Assembly: GCA_943788165.1 (NCBI GenBank) | Contig: CALSPF010000003.1 | Coordinates: 248,001 to 312,000 of the forward strand | Direction of reading: 5' to 3' | DNA from: an uncultured Flavobacteriaceae bacterium | Lineage (GTDB): Bacteria; Bacteroidota; Bacteroidia; Flavobacteriales; Flavobacteriaceae | Length of the DNA stretch: 64,000 bases | Shown here: positions 1-8,750 of the stretch, piece after piece | Layout: each line of letters starts with the position of its first letter | How positions within the stretch are numbered: position 1 is the stretch's first letter | Position numbers and translations under genes: made by a program | The notes under the pieces: generated by a model | Told to the model about the DNA's origin: nothing | Seen by the model: the letters and a program-made list of their open reading frames with translations, nothing else | Databases searched by the model: none

Positions 1-1
1 T

Positions 2-118
2 ATTCACCTCTCTTCTGCACCACTTCGAGAAGAGTTATCCTTCGGAAAAGAAAAAATCCTAAAACATCTTAACGATACTTTAGGATTTGATGGTATCCAA
101 AAAATTGTTTTACGCTAG
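2..118 (+). CDS. DUF721 (DciA-like) protein, C-terminal fragment
   Basis: The reading frame enters from outside the window and ends at a TAG at 116-118. It gives 38 residues, starting [20 protein letters not shown]. The pattern S-x-x-L-R-E-E-L followed by a basic helix and a terminal VLR is what I recognise from the C-terminus of DUF721 proteins, a family that includes the replicative helicase loader DciA. The call rests on this short end only, so it is moderately sure. The stop overlaps the ndk stop on the other strand within the four bases CTAG (115-118), so no terminator lies between the two genes. Confidence 0.6.
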   Translation: MHLSSAPLREELSFGKEKILKHLNDTLGFDGIQKIVLR

Positions 119-534
119 AATAATTCTCGACCAGCGAAATGAAATGTGCCTTCAATGGCTGCATTGTCATTGCTATCTGAACCGTGCACAGCGTTTTCAC
201 CAATAGAGGTTGCATAGAGTTTACGGATGGTTCCATCGGCTGCATCAGCAGGGTTAGTCGCTCCTATTAGAGTTCTAAAATCGTCTACAGCATTTTCTTT
301 TTCTAAAATTGCGGCAATAATTGGACCGCTAGACATAAAGTTAACCAATTCACCGAAAAATGGACGCTCGCTGTGAACGCTATAAAAAGCTTCAGCATCT
401 AAAGTAGAAAGTTGTGTTTTCTTCAAGGCAACAATACGAAAGCCAGCGGCTGTAATTTTTTCGAGAATTGCACCAGTATGACCATTCTTAACCGCATCGG
501 GTTTAATCATGGTAAAAGTTCTGTTGGTTGTCAT
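115..534 (-). CDS. ndk: Nucleoside diphosphate kinase
   Basis: This cytosolic enzyme passes the gamma-phosphate of ATP to nucleoside diphosphates through a phospho-histidine, balancing NTP pools. The 139-residue product starts [13 protein letters not shown], the usual family start, and carries the active-site motif NAVHGSDS followed by the conserved NA.IE segment near the C-terminus. Length fits the family. A longer frame could begin at 558, but that start sits inside two TAnnTTTG promoter elements on this strand (556-563 and 566-573), so the ATG at 534 is preferred. It is divergent from nrnA and converges on the DUF721 gene with a 4-bp stop overlap. Confidence 0.95.
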   Translation of the reverse strand: MTTNRTFTMIKPDAVKNGHTGAILEKITAAGFRIVALKKTQLSTLDAEAFYSVHSERPFFGELVNFMSSGPIIAAILEKENAVDDFRTLIGATNPADAADGTIRKLYATSIGENAVHGSDSNDNAAIEGTFHFAGRELF

Positions 535-555
535 AGTCGTTTTTTTTTTGTGCTG

Positions 556-573
556 CAAATGTAGGCAAATATA
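556..573 (-). promoter_or_regulatory. Two overlapping-range -7 promoter elements for ndk
   Basis: On the minus strand TACATTTG (563-556) and TATATTTG (573-566) both match the Bacteroidota -7 consensus TAnnTTTG. They lie 21 and 31 bases upstream of the ndk ATG. The assignment is by consensus only. No convincing -33 TTG was fixed. Confidence 0.6.
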
Positions 574-639
574 TCACGAAATGCGAAAAGCCTTCTCCAA
601 TAAAAGAGGGGGAATGTTTTCTTTCTCTTGCAGCATTTG

Positions 640-647
640 TATATTTG
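640..647 (+). promoter_or_regulatory. -7 promoter element for nrnA
   Basis: TATATTTG matches TAnnTTTG exactly and ends only 7 bases before the nrnA ATG at 655. Transcription would then start at or just before the start codon, giving a leaderless or almost leaderless mRNA. Confidence 0.6.
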
Positions 648-654
648 ACCTGTT

Positions 655-1665
655 ATGCAAGAAGAATTTATTGATCAGCTTTCCACCTTACTTTCCACTC
701 CTAAAAAATGTGTGATTTTTCCTCACAAAAACCCCGATGGTGACGCTCTGGGTAGTACCCTAGCTTTGGGGCATTTCTTACAACAAAAGGGACACGATTG
801 TCAAATTATTTCTCCAAATGAATATCCAAAATTCCTCGCATGGATGCCAGGGCAAGAAAATATTTTGTGCTTTAACAAAGAGGAATTAAAATGTCGAGCC
901 TATATCGAAGATGCAGATATTTTTTTCACCCTTGACTTTAACGCACTTGGACGAATAGCACCTATTGATCAATGGATTCAAAAGACTGATACGCCAATTA
1001 TCATGATCGATCATCATGAGGCACCACAAGACTATGCTGCGTTGATGTATTCTGATCCAGCATTGGGATCAACATCTGAAATGGTCTATAATGTTCTAAG
1101 TGAATTAGACGCTGAAGCCATTACCCAAGAAATTGCAAGTTGTATCTATACGGGAATAATGACTGATTCTGGTTCCTTCCGGTTTTCGTCTACCACAGCA
1201 AGAACGCACAGAGTAGTAGCAAATTTACTTGACAGCGGAATTAATCACAGTAAAATTCATCAACACATATACGATAGTTATCGTTTTGAGCGCCTACAAC
1301 TTTTGGGCCTTGGATTGAAAAACCTAAGACGTGTAGATAAACTACAAGCGGTATACATGCACATAAGTCATTCAGAATTAGACGCCTGTGATTTTCAAAA
1401 AGGAGATACCGAGGGTTTTGTGAATTATGGACTGAGTCTCGATGGAGTCAAACTTGCCATCATAATGATTGAAAATAAACAAGAGGGAATCATTAAAATG
1501 TCTTTCCGCTCTAAAGGGGATTTTGATGTCAATGCGTTTGCACGAAAGCACTTTAACGGAGGTGGACATGTTAATGCCGCCGGAGGAATGTCTCCTCTTT
1601 CGCTAGATGAAACAAAAGATAAATTACACCAAATTATTCTTCAATACAGCTCCAATCTTTCATGA
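655..1665 (+). CDS. nrnA: DHH/DHHA1 phosphoesterase, NrnA-type oligoribonuclease / pAp phosphatase
   Basis: NrnA-type enzymes degrade nano-RNAs to mononucleotides and dephosphorylate 3'-phosphoadenosine 5'-phosphate, using Mn2+. The 336-residue product has the N-terminal DHH domain with PDGDALGS (D28 and D30), an FTLDFNALGR segment and the name-giving DHH at residues 119-121. The C-terminal DHHA1 domain carries GGGHVNAAGG (H305), which binds substrate. Length is normal for the family. It overlaps gldI by 4 bases (ATGA), so the two are translationally coupled; this order is familiar from flavobacteria. The biochemical role is inferred from family membership. Confidence 0.9.
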   Translation: MQEEFIDQLSTLLSTPKKCVIFPHKNPDGDALGSTLALGHFLQQKGHDCQIISPNEYPKFLAWMPGQENILCFNKEELKCRAYIEDADIFFTLDFNALGRIAPIDQWIQKTDTPIIMIDHHEAPQDYAALMYSDPALGSTSEMVYNVLSELDAEAITQEIASCIYTGIMTDSGSFRFSSTTARTHRVVANLLDSGINHSKIHQHIYDSYRFERLQLLGLGLKNLRRVDKLQAVYMHISHSELDACDFQKGDTEGFVNYGLSLDGVKLAIIMIENKQEGIIKMSFRSKGDFDVNAFARKHFNGGGHVNAAGGMSPLSLDETKDKLHQIILQYSSNLS

Positions 1666-2216
1666 GAATATTAACCATCTTTTTTTTGGCCTTTTTAAGC
1701 TTGGTCAGTTGCCAGGGACCCATAGCCAGAAAACCAACCTATCAAAGCAATCAACTAAACATTCAAGCTTCGGTAGAACGAAATAAAAAAATCAATCGGC
1801 AACAACAACAATTAATTGCGCAAGCCATTGAAAAAGACTCTCTCCTAGACTTTCAATCGAGTGCCTACGGATATTGGTTTGCCCTCGAACGAAAAGTGCC
1901 TTCCAAATCAAAACCAATCACGGGAGATGAAATAACGTTTAGCTATAAAATTCAAAATCTATCTGGAGAAATAATCTACGATGAAATGGAATTGGGAGAA
2001 GTGAACTATTTGGTTGATAAAGAAGATTTACTACCCGCATTGCGTTATGCCATAAAAGAGTTGAAAGAAACCGAAATCGGTGTTTTTTTAATGCCCTCAT
2101 TTTTGGGTTTTGGTTACCAAGGAGATGGAGACAAGATTGGCATTAATCAACCATTGCGTTTTACAATACAGCTCAATTCTTTAAAAAAAACAAGCACTCC
2201 TCTCGATTCAAAATAA
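1662..2216 (+). CDS. gldI: GldI-like FKBP-type peptidyl-prolyl isomerase lipoprotein
   Basis: The 184-residue protein begins with a lipoprotein signal peptide ending in the lipobox LVSC (C17), so it is exported and lipid-anchored. The C-terminal half (about 85-175) is an FKBP domain, with the chain passing through GDEITFSYKIQNLSGEIIYD and ending FTIQLNSL. GldI is known from Flavobacterium as a lipoprotein required for gliding motility and is thought to help fold envelope proteins. The match of architecture, length and position next to nrnA supports the name. Whether this organism glides cannot be told from this gene alone. It starts inside the last codons of nrnA. Confidence 0.85.
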   Translation: MRILTIFFLAFLSLVSCQGPIARKPTYQSNQLNIQASVERNKKINRQQQQLIAQAIEKDSLLDFQSSAYGYWFALERKVPSKSKPITGDEITFSYKIQNLSGEIIYDEMELGEVNYLVDKEDLLPALRYAIKELKETEIGVFLMPSFLGFGYQGDGDKIGINQPLRFTIQLNSLKKTSTPLDSK

Positions 2217-2221
2217 AAAAC

Positions 2222-2229
2222 TACATTTG
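2222..2229 (+). promoter_or_regulatory. -7 promoter element for the cyclophilin-FKBP gene
   Basis: TACATTTG matches the Bacteroidota -7 consensus and lies 22 bases before the ATG at 2252, just after the gldI stop. This suggests the downstream gene has its own promoter. Confidence 0.55.
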
Positions 2230-2251
2230 ATTATTATTTAAAAACTAACCC

Positions 2252-3328
2252 ATGAAAAAATACAGTTTACACATCTTATCTCTTCTGTTACTCGTTGGAT
2301 GTGCCTCACAATATCCAGATCTAGAAGCTGGATTATATGCCGATATTGTCACCAATAAAGGATCAATTATTGTTTCCTTAGCGCAAGAGAAAACACCAAC
2401 TACCGTGGCAAACTTCATTTCCCTAGCAGAAGGAGAAAATGAATTTGTTGACGAAAAATACAAAGGGAAAAAATATTATGATGGCATTCTTTTTCATCGG
2501 GTCATCAAAGACTTTATGATACAAGGAGGAGACCCAACTGCAACAGGTTCTGGAAGCCCAGGCTATCGCTTTGATGACGAAATAACCGATCTTACACACA
2601 GTGGACCAGGCATACTTTCTATGGCCAACTCTGGTCCAGGAACGAACGGAAGTCAATTTTTCATTACCCACAAGGCTACACCTTGGCTAGATGGAAAGCA
2701 CACTGTCTTTGGTCAAGTGGTTGAAGGGCAAAGCGTAGTGGATTCTATCGCACAAAATGACACAATACAATCGATTAAAATCATCCGAAAAGGAAGCGAT
2801 GCTAAACGATTTGATGCCGCAAAAATATTTTCAGACTACTTTACCTCTTTAGAACAACGCAAAGCAGAAGAGGAAGAAAAAAGAGCCATTGGTTTATTGA
2901 AGACCAAAGAAAAATTTGAAGGACAGAAAGCAGAAAGTACCACCACTGCTTCTGGCCTGCAGTACCTCATCACCAAAAAGGGAGATGGAAAAGCGGTGAA
3001 AACAACAAATAAAGCAAAAACACATTATGCTGTTTATTTTGACAGTGGAAAACTTTTGGAAACTAGCATGTTGGAAACAGCTGAAGAACTTGGTGTTGTC
3101 AACGAACAACGCCGTTTAGCTGACGCTTACCAACCAATTCCAACAGACATTAGCCCAGATGCAGCAATGATTACAGGCTTTAAAGAAGGACTAGGCTTAC
3201 TTAGCATTGGAGATGAAGCAACCTTGTTCATTCCTTATAACTTAGCATATGGTGAAAACCCTAGCCGTGGAATACCTGGAAAATCCAATCTTATCTTTGA
3301 AGTTAAGATTGTAGCGTTAATCGAATAA
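2252..3328 (+). CDS. Two-domain peptidyl-prolyl isomerase lipoprotein (cyclophilin + FKBP)
   Basis: A lipoprotein signal peptide ends at LVGC (C17). Residues about 30-180 form a cyclophilin domain with the diagnostic FHRVIKDFMIQGGDP and NGSQFFITHKATPWLDGKHT segments. After a charged linker rich in E and K (about 200-230), the C-terminal part (about 235-358) is an FKBP domain ending IPYNLAYGENPSRGIPGKSN, LIFEVKIV. Two unrelated proline-isomerase folds on one exported chain indicate a folding factor at the cell envelope. It follows gldI, another FKBP lipoprotein, so the locus seems devoted to envelope protein folding. A hairpin terminator follows. Confidence 0.88.
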   Translation: MKKYSLHILSLLLLVGCASQYPDLEAGLYADIVTNKGSIIVSLAQEKTPTTVANFISLAEGENEFVDEKYKGKKYYDGILFHRVIKDFMIQGGDPTATGSGSPGYRFDDEITDLTHSGPGILSMANSGPGTNGSQFFITHKATPWLDGKHTVFGQVVEGQSVVDSIAQNDTIQSIKIIRKGSDAKRFDAAKIFSDYFTSLEQRKAEEEEKRAIGLLKTKEKFEGQKAESTTTASGLQYLITKKGDGKAVKTTNKAKTHYAVYFDSGKLLETSMLETAEELGVVNEQRRLADAYQPIPTDISPDAAMITGFKEGLGLLSIGDEATLFIPYNLAYGENPSRGIPGKSNLIFEVKIVALIE

Positions 3329-3350
3329 TGCAAATTCTTACACCAATTCA

Positions 3351-3376
3351 AACCCACCGCATTGGTGGGTTTTTTG
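3351..3376 (+). terminator. Rho-independent terminator after the cyclophilin-FKBP gene
   Basis: The inverted repeat ACCCACC / GGTGGGT (3352-3358 and 3364-3370) has a 5-base loop and is followed by a run of T (3370-3375). It ends the nrnA-gldI-PPIase unit a few bases before the next ATG. Confidence 0.85.
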
Positions 3377-3380
3377 TTCA

Positions 3381-4436
3381 ATGAAAGCAAAACCTGTTCT
3401 TCTCAGTAATTTATTCTTTCTGCTAGTTGGGATCTGCCTTCTCTATCTAGCGAAGGAAAAACCATTTTGGATCGATTCTGTTTATGTAGATCAGGTCTAT
3501 CCTTTTCTCTTTACTTCACGCGAATGGTTTTTTAGTGCACTCCCCTTTTCAATTGGAGATTCCTTATATGCCTGTCTAATGGTTTGGTTTGTTATTCAAG
3601 TAAAGGACCTTCTTGGTAAGCAATGGAAACAATCACTTTTGCTTCTTATGCTTTCAATTACTATCCTGTTTTTCTGGTTTCAACTCTCTTGGGGGCTCAA
3701 CTACTACAGAACTCCAATTGGTCAACAGTTAAGCGTTGAGCAAAAGTACACAGAAGAGGAACTCGTTGAACTGACATCATTTTTTGCTACAAAAAGTAAT
3801 CAACTACACGAACAATTAAGTCAAAACGATAGTCTTGCAATTCAGTACAACGACAACACAGCAGCACTAATCAAACGGATGGAGTTGGCCTTTTCACCTT
3901 CAGACAAAGTCGGGAAAGTAAAAATTTCACTCTACAGTTTCCCGTTGAGTTATATGGGGTTCTCCGGATACCTAAACCCTTTTACACTCGAAGCACAAGT
4001 GAATGGACGCATCCCCAAAATCAACCTCCCTGTAACCATTGCACATGAAATGGCCCATCAACAGGGCTATGCTGCAGAAAATGAGGCGAACTTTATTGGA
4101 TTTTTATCCGCCTACAATCATCCAGATAGTGACATTCAATATGCAGCAAGTCTTTTTGGGTTTCGGTATTGTTATGCTGAATTACGCAAAGCAAACCCAA
4201 GTAAAGCCAAGGAAATTGCTCAAAGGCTACGACCTGGAATATTTGCCAATTTTGCTGAATCGGCTACTTTTTGGAGAGCACATAAAAACCCATTTGAACC
4301 CTTGTTCAAGAAATCATATGACACGTATCTAAAGGCGAATAGTCAAGCCAACGGAATTCAATCATATAATCAGGTTGTTTCATTGCTTTTACAGCAATTT
4401 AATGTCGAAGGAAACTTTCGTTCATTCGAAAAATAA
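3381..4436 (+). CDS. DUF3810 family membrane protein with HExxH motif
   Basis: The 351-residue protein has about three hydrophobic segments in its first 115 residues (7-25, about 45-75, about 85-110) and then a soluble domain. This is the DUF3810 architecture. The soluble part contains HEMAHQQG (H222, E223, H226), followed closely by ENEANF (E233/E235). This resembles the zinc site of HExxH metallopeptidases, with a later Glu as a possible third ligand. I infer a membrane-anchored zinc protease, but the family is annotated only as a domain of unknown function and I have no direct evidence of activity. It begins just after a terminator and ends 27 bases before the amidohydrolase gene. Confidence 0.8.
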   Translation: MKAKPVLLSNLFFLLVGICLLYLAKEKPFWIDSVYVDQVYPFLFTSREWFFSALPFSIGDSLYACLMVWFVIQVKDLLGKQWKQSLLLLMLSITILFFWFQLSWGLNYYRTPIGQQLSVEQKYTEEELVELTSFFATKSNQLHEQLSQNDSLAIQYNDNTAALIKRMELAFSPSDKVGKVKISLYSFPLSYMGFSGYLNPFTLEAQVNGRIPKINLPVTIAHEMAHQQGYAAENEANFIGFLSAYNHPDSDIQYAASLFGFRYCYAELRKANPSKAKEIAQRLRPGIFANFAESATFWRAHKNPFEPLFKKSYDTYLKANSQANGIQSYNQVVSLLLQQFNVEGNFRSFEK

Positions 4437-4463
4437 TTTGTAGTTTGGATAAAAATTATTAAA

Positions 4464-7445
4464 ATGAAAATACGTTTATTGCTGCTCTTTTTTGCCGTAA
4501 GTATTATTGGTTTTAGTCAAGACTATTTCCCCACTAACACGAGTGTAAAAACTTCAGCCTCGCACTACCAAGCAATCACCAATGCTACTTTACACCCAGC
4601 GCCAAACCAACAAATCAATGTCGGAACAATTTTATTCAAAAATAGTACAATCGTCGCAGTTGGCGAAAACATCAGAATTCCAGAAAACACCTTGATTCAT
4701 GATTACAGTGGAAAACACATCTACGCTTCGTTTGTAGAATTGCATTCAAATTTCGGAATCAAATCGGGTGTAGCCGATGGAAGAAGAGGTAGAAGCACAC
4801 AATATGATACCAAGCGCGAAGGTTACTATTGGAACGACCACATATTAAGTGATTACAATGGAATAATAGATTATAGCTATGATAAAGCAACAGCAAAGCA
4901 ACTGAGAAATGCTGGCTTTGGTGTTGTCAATAGTCACAGAACAGAAGGAATTCACCGAGGAACCAGTGTTTTTGTCGCGCTAAATGACAACGACAATGAT
5001 GCCATTCGTTTACTAGATGAAAGAGCTGCACAACACTTGTCATTTACCAAAAGTAAACAATCGGCACAATATTATCCAGGCTCAATTATGGGAGCAATGG
5101 CTCTTTTACGTCAGTTTTTCCACGATGCCGATTGGTATAAAAAAGGTGGTGCTAGCAACAAAGATTTAGCCATCGAAGCATTCAATGTCAACAAAAAGCT
5201 TCCGGCATTTTTTGAAGCTAGAAATAAATTGGATGTTGCGCGAGCTGCTAAAATAGGAAAAGAGTTTGGTATTCCGCTCACCATCACAGCTAGCGGTAAA
5301 GAATATGAACACATCGAAAACTTGAAAGCATTAAATGCGGCTTTATTGGTCCCCGTTAACTTTCCTAATGGTTATGATGTAACTGATCCTGTGAGCACAC
5401 AAAAAATTGCACTAAGCGACATGCGTTACTGGAATCAAGCCCCCATGAATCCGGCTGTAATTGCCAAAGGAGGAATTCCTTTTGCATTCACCAGCAATGG
5501 TCTTAGTAAAAAAACAACATTCTTGGCCAACGTCAAAAAAGCTGTCAAGTACGGATTAGACAAAGAAAAAGCCTTGGCTGCATTGACCACAACTCCAGCC
5601 CGACTATTGGGTAAACAAGCGATTGTTGGGCAACTAAAGAAACCAGCTATGGCCAATTTCATTGTAACCAATGGGCCATTGTTTGATGCCTCATCCAAAA
5701 TTGAAGAAAATTGGGTACAAGGAAGACAGTACAAAATAATCACTTCTCCAGAGGTAACCTTTGACGGGAAATACACTTTGATGCTTGATGGAAAAGAATT
5801 GAGCTTAGTCATTAAAAACAGTGATTCGAAAATAGCAGCTACTGTTAAAAAAGACTCAATAAAACTATCCACCAAAGCGACCTATAAAAGTGGCTGGATG
5901 AGTTTACAAATTCAGAATGAAGCAAAAGACGCTTATGCGCAACTTTCAGCTAAAATCAGTGAAGCAAGTCACATTGAAGGAGAAGGAACATCGTTTGACG
6001 GTAATTCAATTCGATGGATGGCTCATTTTAATGAAGCAACTAAAGATAAAAAGAAAACAAAAAAAGAAAGTAATCAACCAAGTCCGGTCGCAGTGACCTA
6101 TCCAAACAATGGCTTTGGTTTTTCTTCCCTTCCAACAGCGCAAAATACATTATTTAAAAATGCAACTGTATGGACCAATGAAGCGGAAGGCATACTTGAG
6201 AACGCAGATGTCTGGGTAGAAAATGGTAAAATCAAAGCCGTTGGACAAAACCTAACTGCACCAGGGGCAATTGAAATTGACGCTACCGGAAAACACCTCA
6301 CCAGTGGAGTTATTGACGAGCATTCACATATCGGTGCGTCTAGCATCAATGAAGGAGGGCACAATTCTTCGGCTGAAGTAACCATCGAGGATGTCATCAA
6401 TCCTGATGATATCAATCTCTACCACAATCTTTCTGGGGGAGTAACAACTTTACAAATTTTACACGGGTCAGCGAATCCAATTGGAGGTCGTTCTGCCATC
6501 ATTAAACCACGTTGGGGAGAAGATGCCGATGGTCTTTTATACAAAGGTGCTGCACCTTTCATCAAGTTCGCTCTTGGTGAAAACGTAAAACAATCTAACT
6601 GGTCCAGCTATGCCCGTTTCCCACAGACGCGAATGGGTGTTGAACAAGTATTTGTTGACTACTTCCAGCGAGCAAAAGAATACCAAACAGCTTGGAAGAA
6701 ATACAATACGCTTGGTCGAAAAACCAAAGCCAAAACCTTGGCACCACGCTATGACCTTGAAATGGAAACCTTGGTAGAAATACTTGAAGGAAAACGATTC
6801 ATTTCTTGTCACTCCTATGTACAAAGTGAAATCAATATGTTGATGAAAGTCGCAGAACGTTTTGGTGTAACCATCAATACTTTTACCCATATTTTAGAGG
6901 GCTATAAAGTAGCAGATAAGATGAAAGAACACGGTGTCGGGGGGTCTACCTTCTCAGACTGGTGGGCATATAAATTTGAAGTAAATGATGCTATTCCTTA
7001 TAACGGAGCCATCATGCACAGTCAAGGCGTCACGGTTGCTTTTAATTCTGATGACTCTGAAATGTCACGGCGTTTAAATCAAGAAGCAGCTAAAGCCGTT
7101 AAATATGGTGGTGTTTCTGAAGAAGATGCGTGGAAATTTGTCACTCTCAACCCAGCAAAATTAATGCATATCGACGATCAAGTTGGAAGTGTAAAAGTGG
7201 GCAAGTCTGCCGATTTAGTCTTATGGAACAATCACCCCATGTCAATTTATGCGGTGGCAGAAAAGACAATGATTGAAGGTGTTTTCTACTACGAACTTGA
7301 TCGCGCAACCGCCCATGTTGAAAAAATTCAGCAGGAACGCAATCAACTAATTCAACAAATGGTTGAAGCTAAAAACGGAGGGGCACCAACCCAAAAAACA
7401 CCGAAAAAACAAGCGCGTGAATTCCATTGCGAAACATTAGATTAA
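4464..7445 (+). CDS. Large exported amidohydrolase-family protein (two amidohydrolase modules)
   Basis: The 993-residue protein has a signal peptide (1-18, ending GFSQ) and two imidazolonepropionase-like amidohydrolase modules. The C-terminal module (about 560-960) has the metal-site residues expected for the superfamily: HSH at 620-622, H783, H809 and D863, and ends with the usual LNPAKLMHIDDQVGSVKVGK segment. The N-terminal module (about 35-430) has the same scaffold, but the HxH position reads HSN (94-96), so it probably does not bind metal in the normal way. A lysine-rich linker with KKKTKK separates the modules around residue 535. The substrate is unknown. It is followed after 10 bases by a second, smaller amidohydrolase gene, and the pair is probably co-transcribed. 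Confidence 0.85.
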   Translation: MKIRLLLLFFAVSIIGFSQDYFPTNTSVKTSASHYQAITNATLHPAPNQQINVGTILFKNSTIVAVGENIRIPENTLIHDYSGKHIYASFVELHSNFGIKSGVADGRRGRSTQYDTKREGYYWNDHILSDYNGIIDYSYDKATAKQLRNAGFGVVNSHRTEGIHRGTSVFVALNDNDNDAIRLLDERAAQHLSFTKSKQSAQYYPGSIMGAMALLRQFFHDADWYKKGGASNKDLAIEAFNVNKKLPAFFEARNKLDVARAAKIGKEFGIPLTITASGKEYEHIENLKALNAALLVPVNFPNGYDVTDPVSTQKIALSDMRYWNQAPMNPAVIAKGGIPFAFTSNGLSKKTTFLANVKKAVKYGLDKEKALAALTTTPARLLGKQAIVGQLKKPAMANFIVTNGPLFDASSKIEENWVQGRQYKIITSPEVTFDGKYTLMLDGKELSLVIKNSDSKIAATVKKDSIKLSTKATYKSGWMSLQIQNEAKDAYAQLSAKISEASHIEGEGTSFDGNSIRWMAHFNEATKDKKKTKKESNQPSPVAVTYPNNGFGFSSLPTAQNTLFKNATVWTNEAEGILENADVWVENGKIKAVGQNLTAPGAIEIDATGKHLTSGVIDEHSHIGASSINEGGHNSSAEVTIEDVINPDDINLYHNLSGGVTTLQILHGSANPIGGRSAIIKPRWGEDADGLLYKGAAPFIKFALGENVKQSNWSSYARFPQTRMGVEQVFVDYFQRAKEYQTAWKKYNTLGRKTKAKTLAPRYDLEMETLVEILEGKRFISCHSYVQSEINMLMKVAERFGVTINTFTHILEGYKVADKMKEHGVGGSTFSDWWAYKFEVNDAIPYNGAIMHSQGVTVAFNSDDSEMSRRLNQEAAKAVKYGGVSEEDAWKFVTLNPAKLMHIDDQVGSVKVGKSADLVLWNNHPMSIYAVAEKTMIEGVFYYELDRATAHVEKIQQERNQLIQQMVEAKNGGAPTQKTPKKQAREFHCETLD

Positions 7446-7455
7446 CACATAAGAG

Positions 7456-8748
7456 ATGAAGAAAATAATATATTTATTAAGCGCATTTTACCTCAGTTTT
7501 GTGGCAACAGCACAGCAAACACCCGCACCAATACAAAGTGAGTCAATTTTGATTCAAGGGGCGACCCTCCACATTGGTGATGGAACAATTATCGAAAATG
7601 GCTCTCTTGGTCTCGAGAACGGTAAAATTGTAGAAATTGGTTCATCTACATCGATAACAAACAACTATACAACCCAAATCGATGCAACAGGACAACATGT
7701 TTATCCTGGTTTTATTGCGACAAACAGCACAGTTGGAATGGTTGAAATTGACGCCATTCGTCCGACCAATGATTTGAATGAGATCGGAACATTTCTTCCG
7801 AATATCAGAACAATAATTGCCTACAATGCAGAATCTAAAGTGGTTGAATCACTTCGACCAAATGGAATTTTGACCGCACAAATTGTTCCAACTAGAGGAC
7901 GGATTGCAGGGAGTTCAACGGTGGTTCAACTGGACGCATGGAACTGGGAGGATGCCGCAATTAAAACAGATGAAGGAATGCACATCTATTGGCCTCGATC
8001 CTATCGAAGAGGAAATCCAACAAAAGGGGAAGACCCATTGTTGTACGATCAAAAGAACTATGACAAGCAAGTTCTGGAACTTGATGCCTATCTAAAAGAA
8101 GCCAAAACATTTACCACGGCTACCGACAAAAAACATCTTCCTCATGCTGCTCTTCAAGCAAGTTTTAACGGAAAGCAACAGGTTTATCTTCACGCTAAAG
8201 AGAAAAGACAAATTCTTGATGGAATTGTCTTTTTACAAAAACACGGACTTAACAACATTGTTTTGGTTGGTGGAGATGATGCACATCTAATTCTTCCTTT
8301 TCTAAAAAAGAATGATATTCCAGTAATCGTTTCTCGCCCACATCGCTTGCCCAACACAGCAGATGAAGACGTAAAACTTCCTTTTAAAATGGCGAAATTA
8401 TTAATGGATGCTGGTCTGATCATTACCATTGATGTAAGTGGCCGTATGGAACGCATGAATACTAGAAACCTTCCGTTCTATGCAGGTACTTTTGCAGCCT
8501 ATGGTGTTGACAAAGAGAAAGCTGTTCAAATGATTACCCTCAACGCAGCTAAAATATTAAGCGTTGAAGATAAACTTGGTAGCCTTACTGTAGGAAAAGA
8601 TGCGACATTATTTATTGCCATAGGCGACGCACTGGACATGCGTACCAACCAATTGAGTCATGCATTTATTCAGGGGAGAGCTATTTTATTGGAAACACAT
8701 CAAACAGAATTGTGGAAACGGTACATGGAGAAATTTAGCCGAAAATAA
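7456..8748 (+). CDS. Exported amidohydrolase-family protein lacking the HxH metal motif
   Basis: The 430-residue product has a signal peptide ending near residue 19 (FVATAQQ) and the overall fold of imidazolonepropionase-like amidohydrolases. The N-terminal beta-sandwich reads ILIQGATLHIGDG, the barrel start is HVYPGFIATNSTVGM, and the C-terminal return is LNAAKILSVEDKLGSLTVGK. At the position where active members have HxH it reads ATN, as in the inactive-looking N-terminal module of the preceding protein. I infer a degenerate partner or binding subunit rather than a free-standing hydrolase. It lies 10 bases after the 993-residue amidohydrolase and 2 bases before the rRNA methyltransferase gene. 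Confidence 0.8.
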   Translation: MKKIIYLLSAFYLSFVATAQQTPAPIQSESILIQGATLHIGDGTIIENGSLGLENGKIVEIGSSTSITNNYTTQIDATGQHVYPGFIATNSTVGMVEIDAIRPTNDLNEIGTFLPNIRTIIAYNAESKVVESLRPNGILTAQIVPTRGRIAGSSTVVQLDAWNWEDAAIKTDEGMHIYWPRSYRRGNPTKGEDPLLYDQKNYDKQVLELDAYLKEAKTFTTATDKKHLPHAALQASFNGKQQVYLHAKEKRQILDGIVFLQKHGLNNIVLVGGDDAHLILPFLKKNDIPVIVSRPHRLPNTADEDVKLPFKMAKLLMDAGLIITIDVSGRMERMNTRNLPFYAGTFAAYGVDKEKAVQMITLNAAKILSVEDKLGSLTVGKDATLFIAIGDALDMRTNQLSHAFIQGRAILLETHQTELWKRYMEKFSRK

Positions 8749-8750
8749 AA

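Noticed and set aside
509-715. Plus-strand frame of 68 residues crossing ndk and nrnA
   Set aside because: It overlaps the start of ndk on the other strand, the promoter region and the start of nrnA, and has no recognisable domain.
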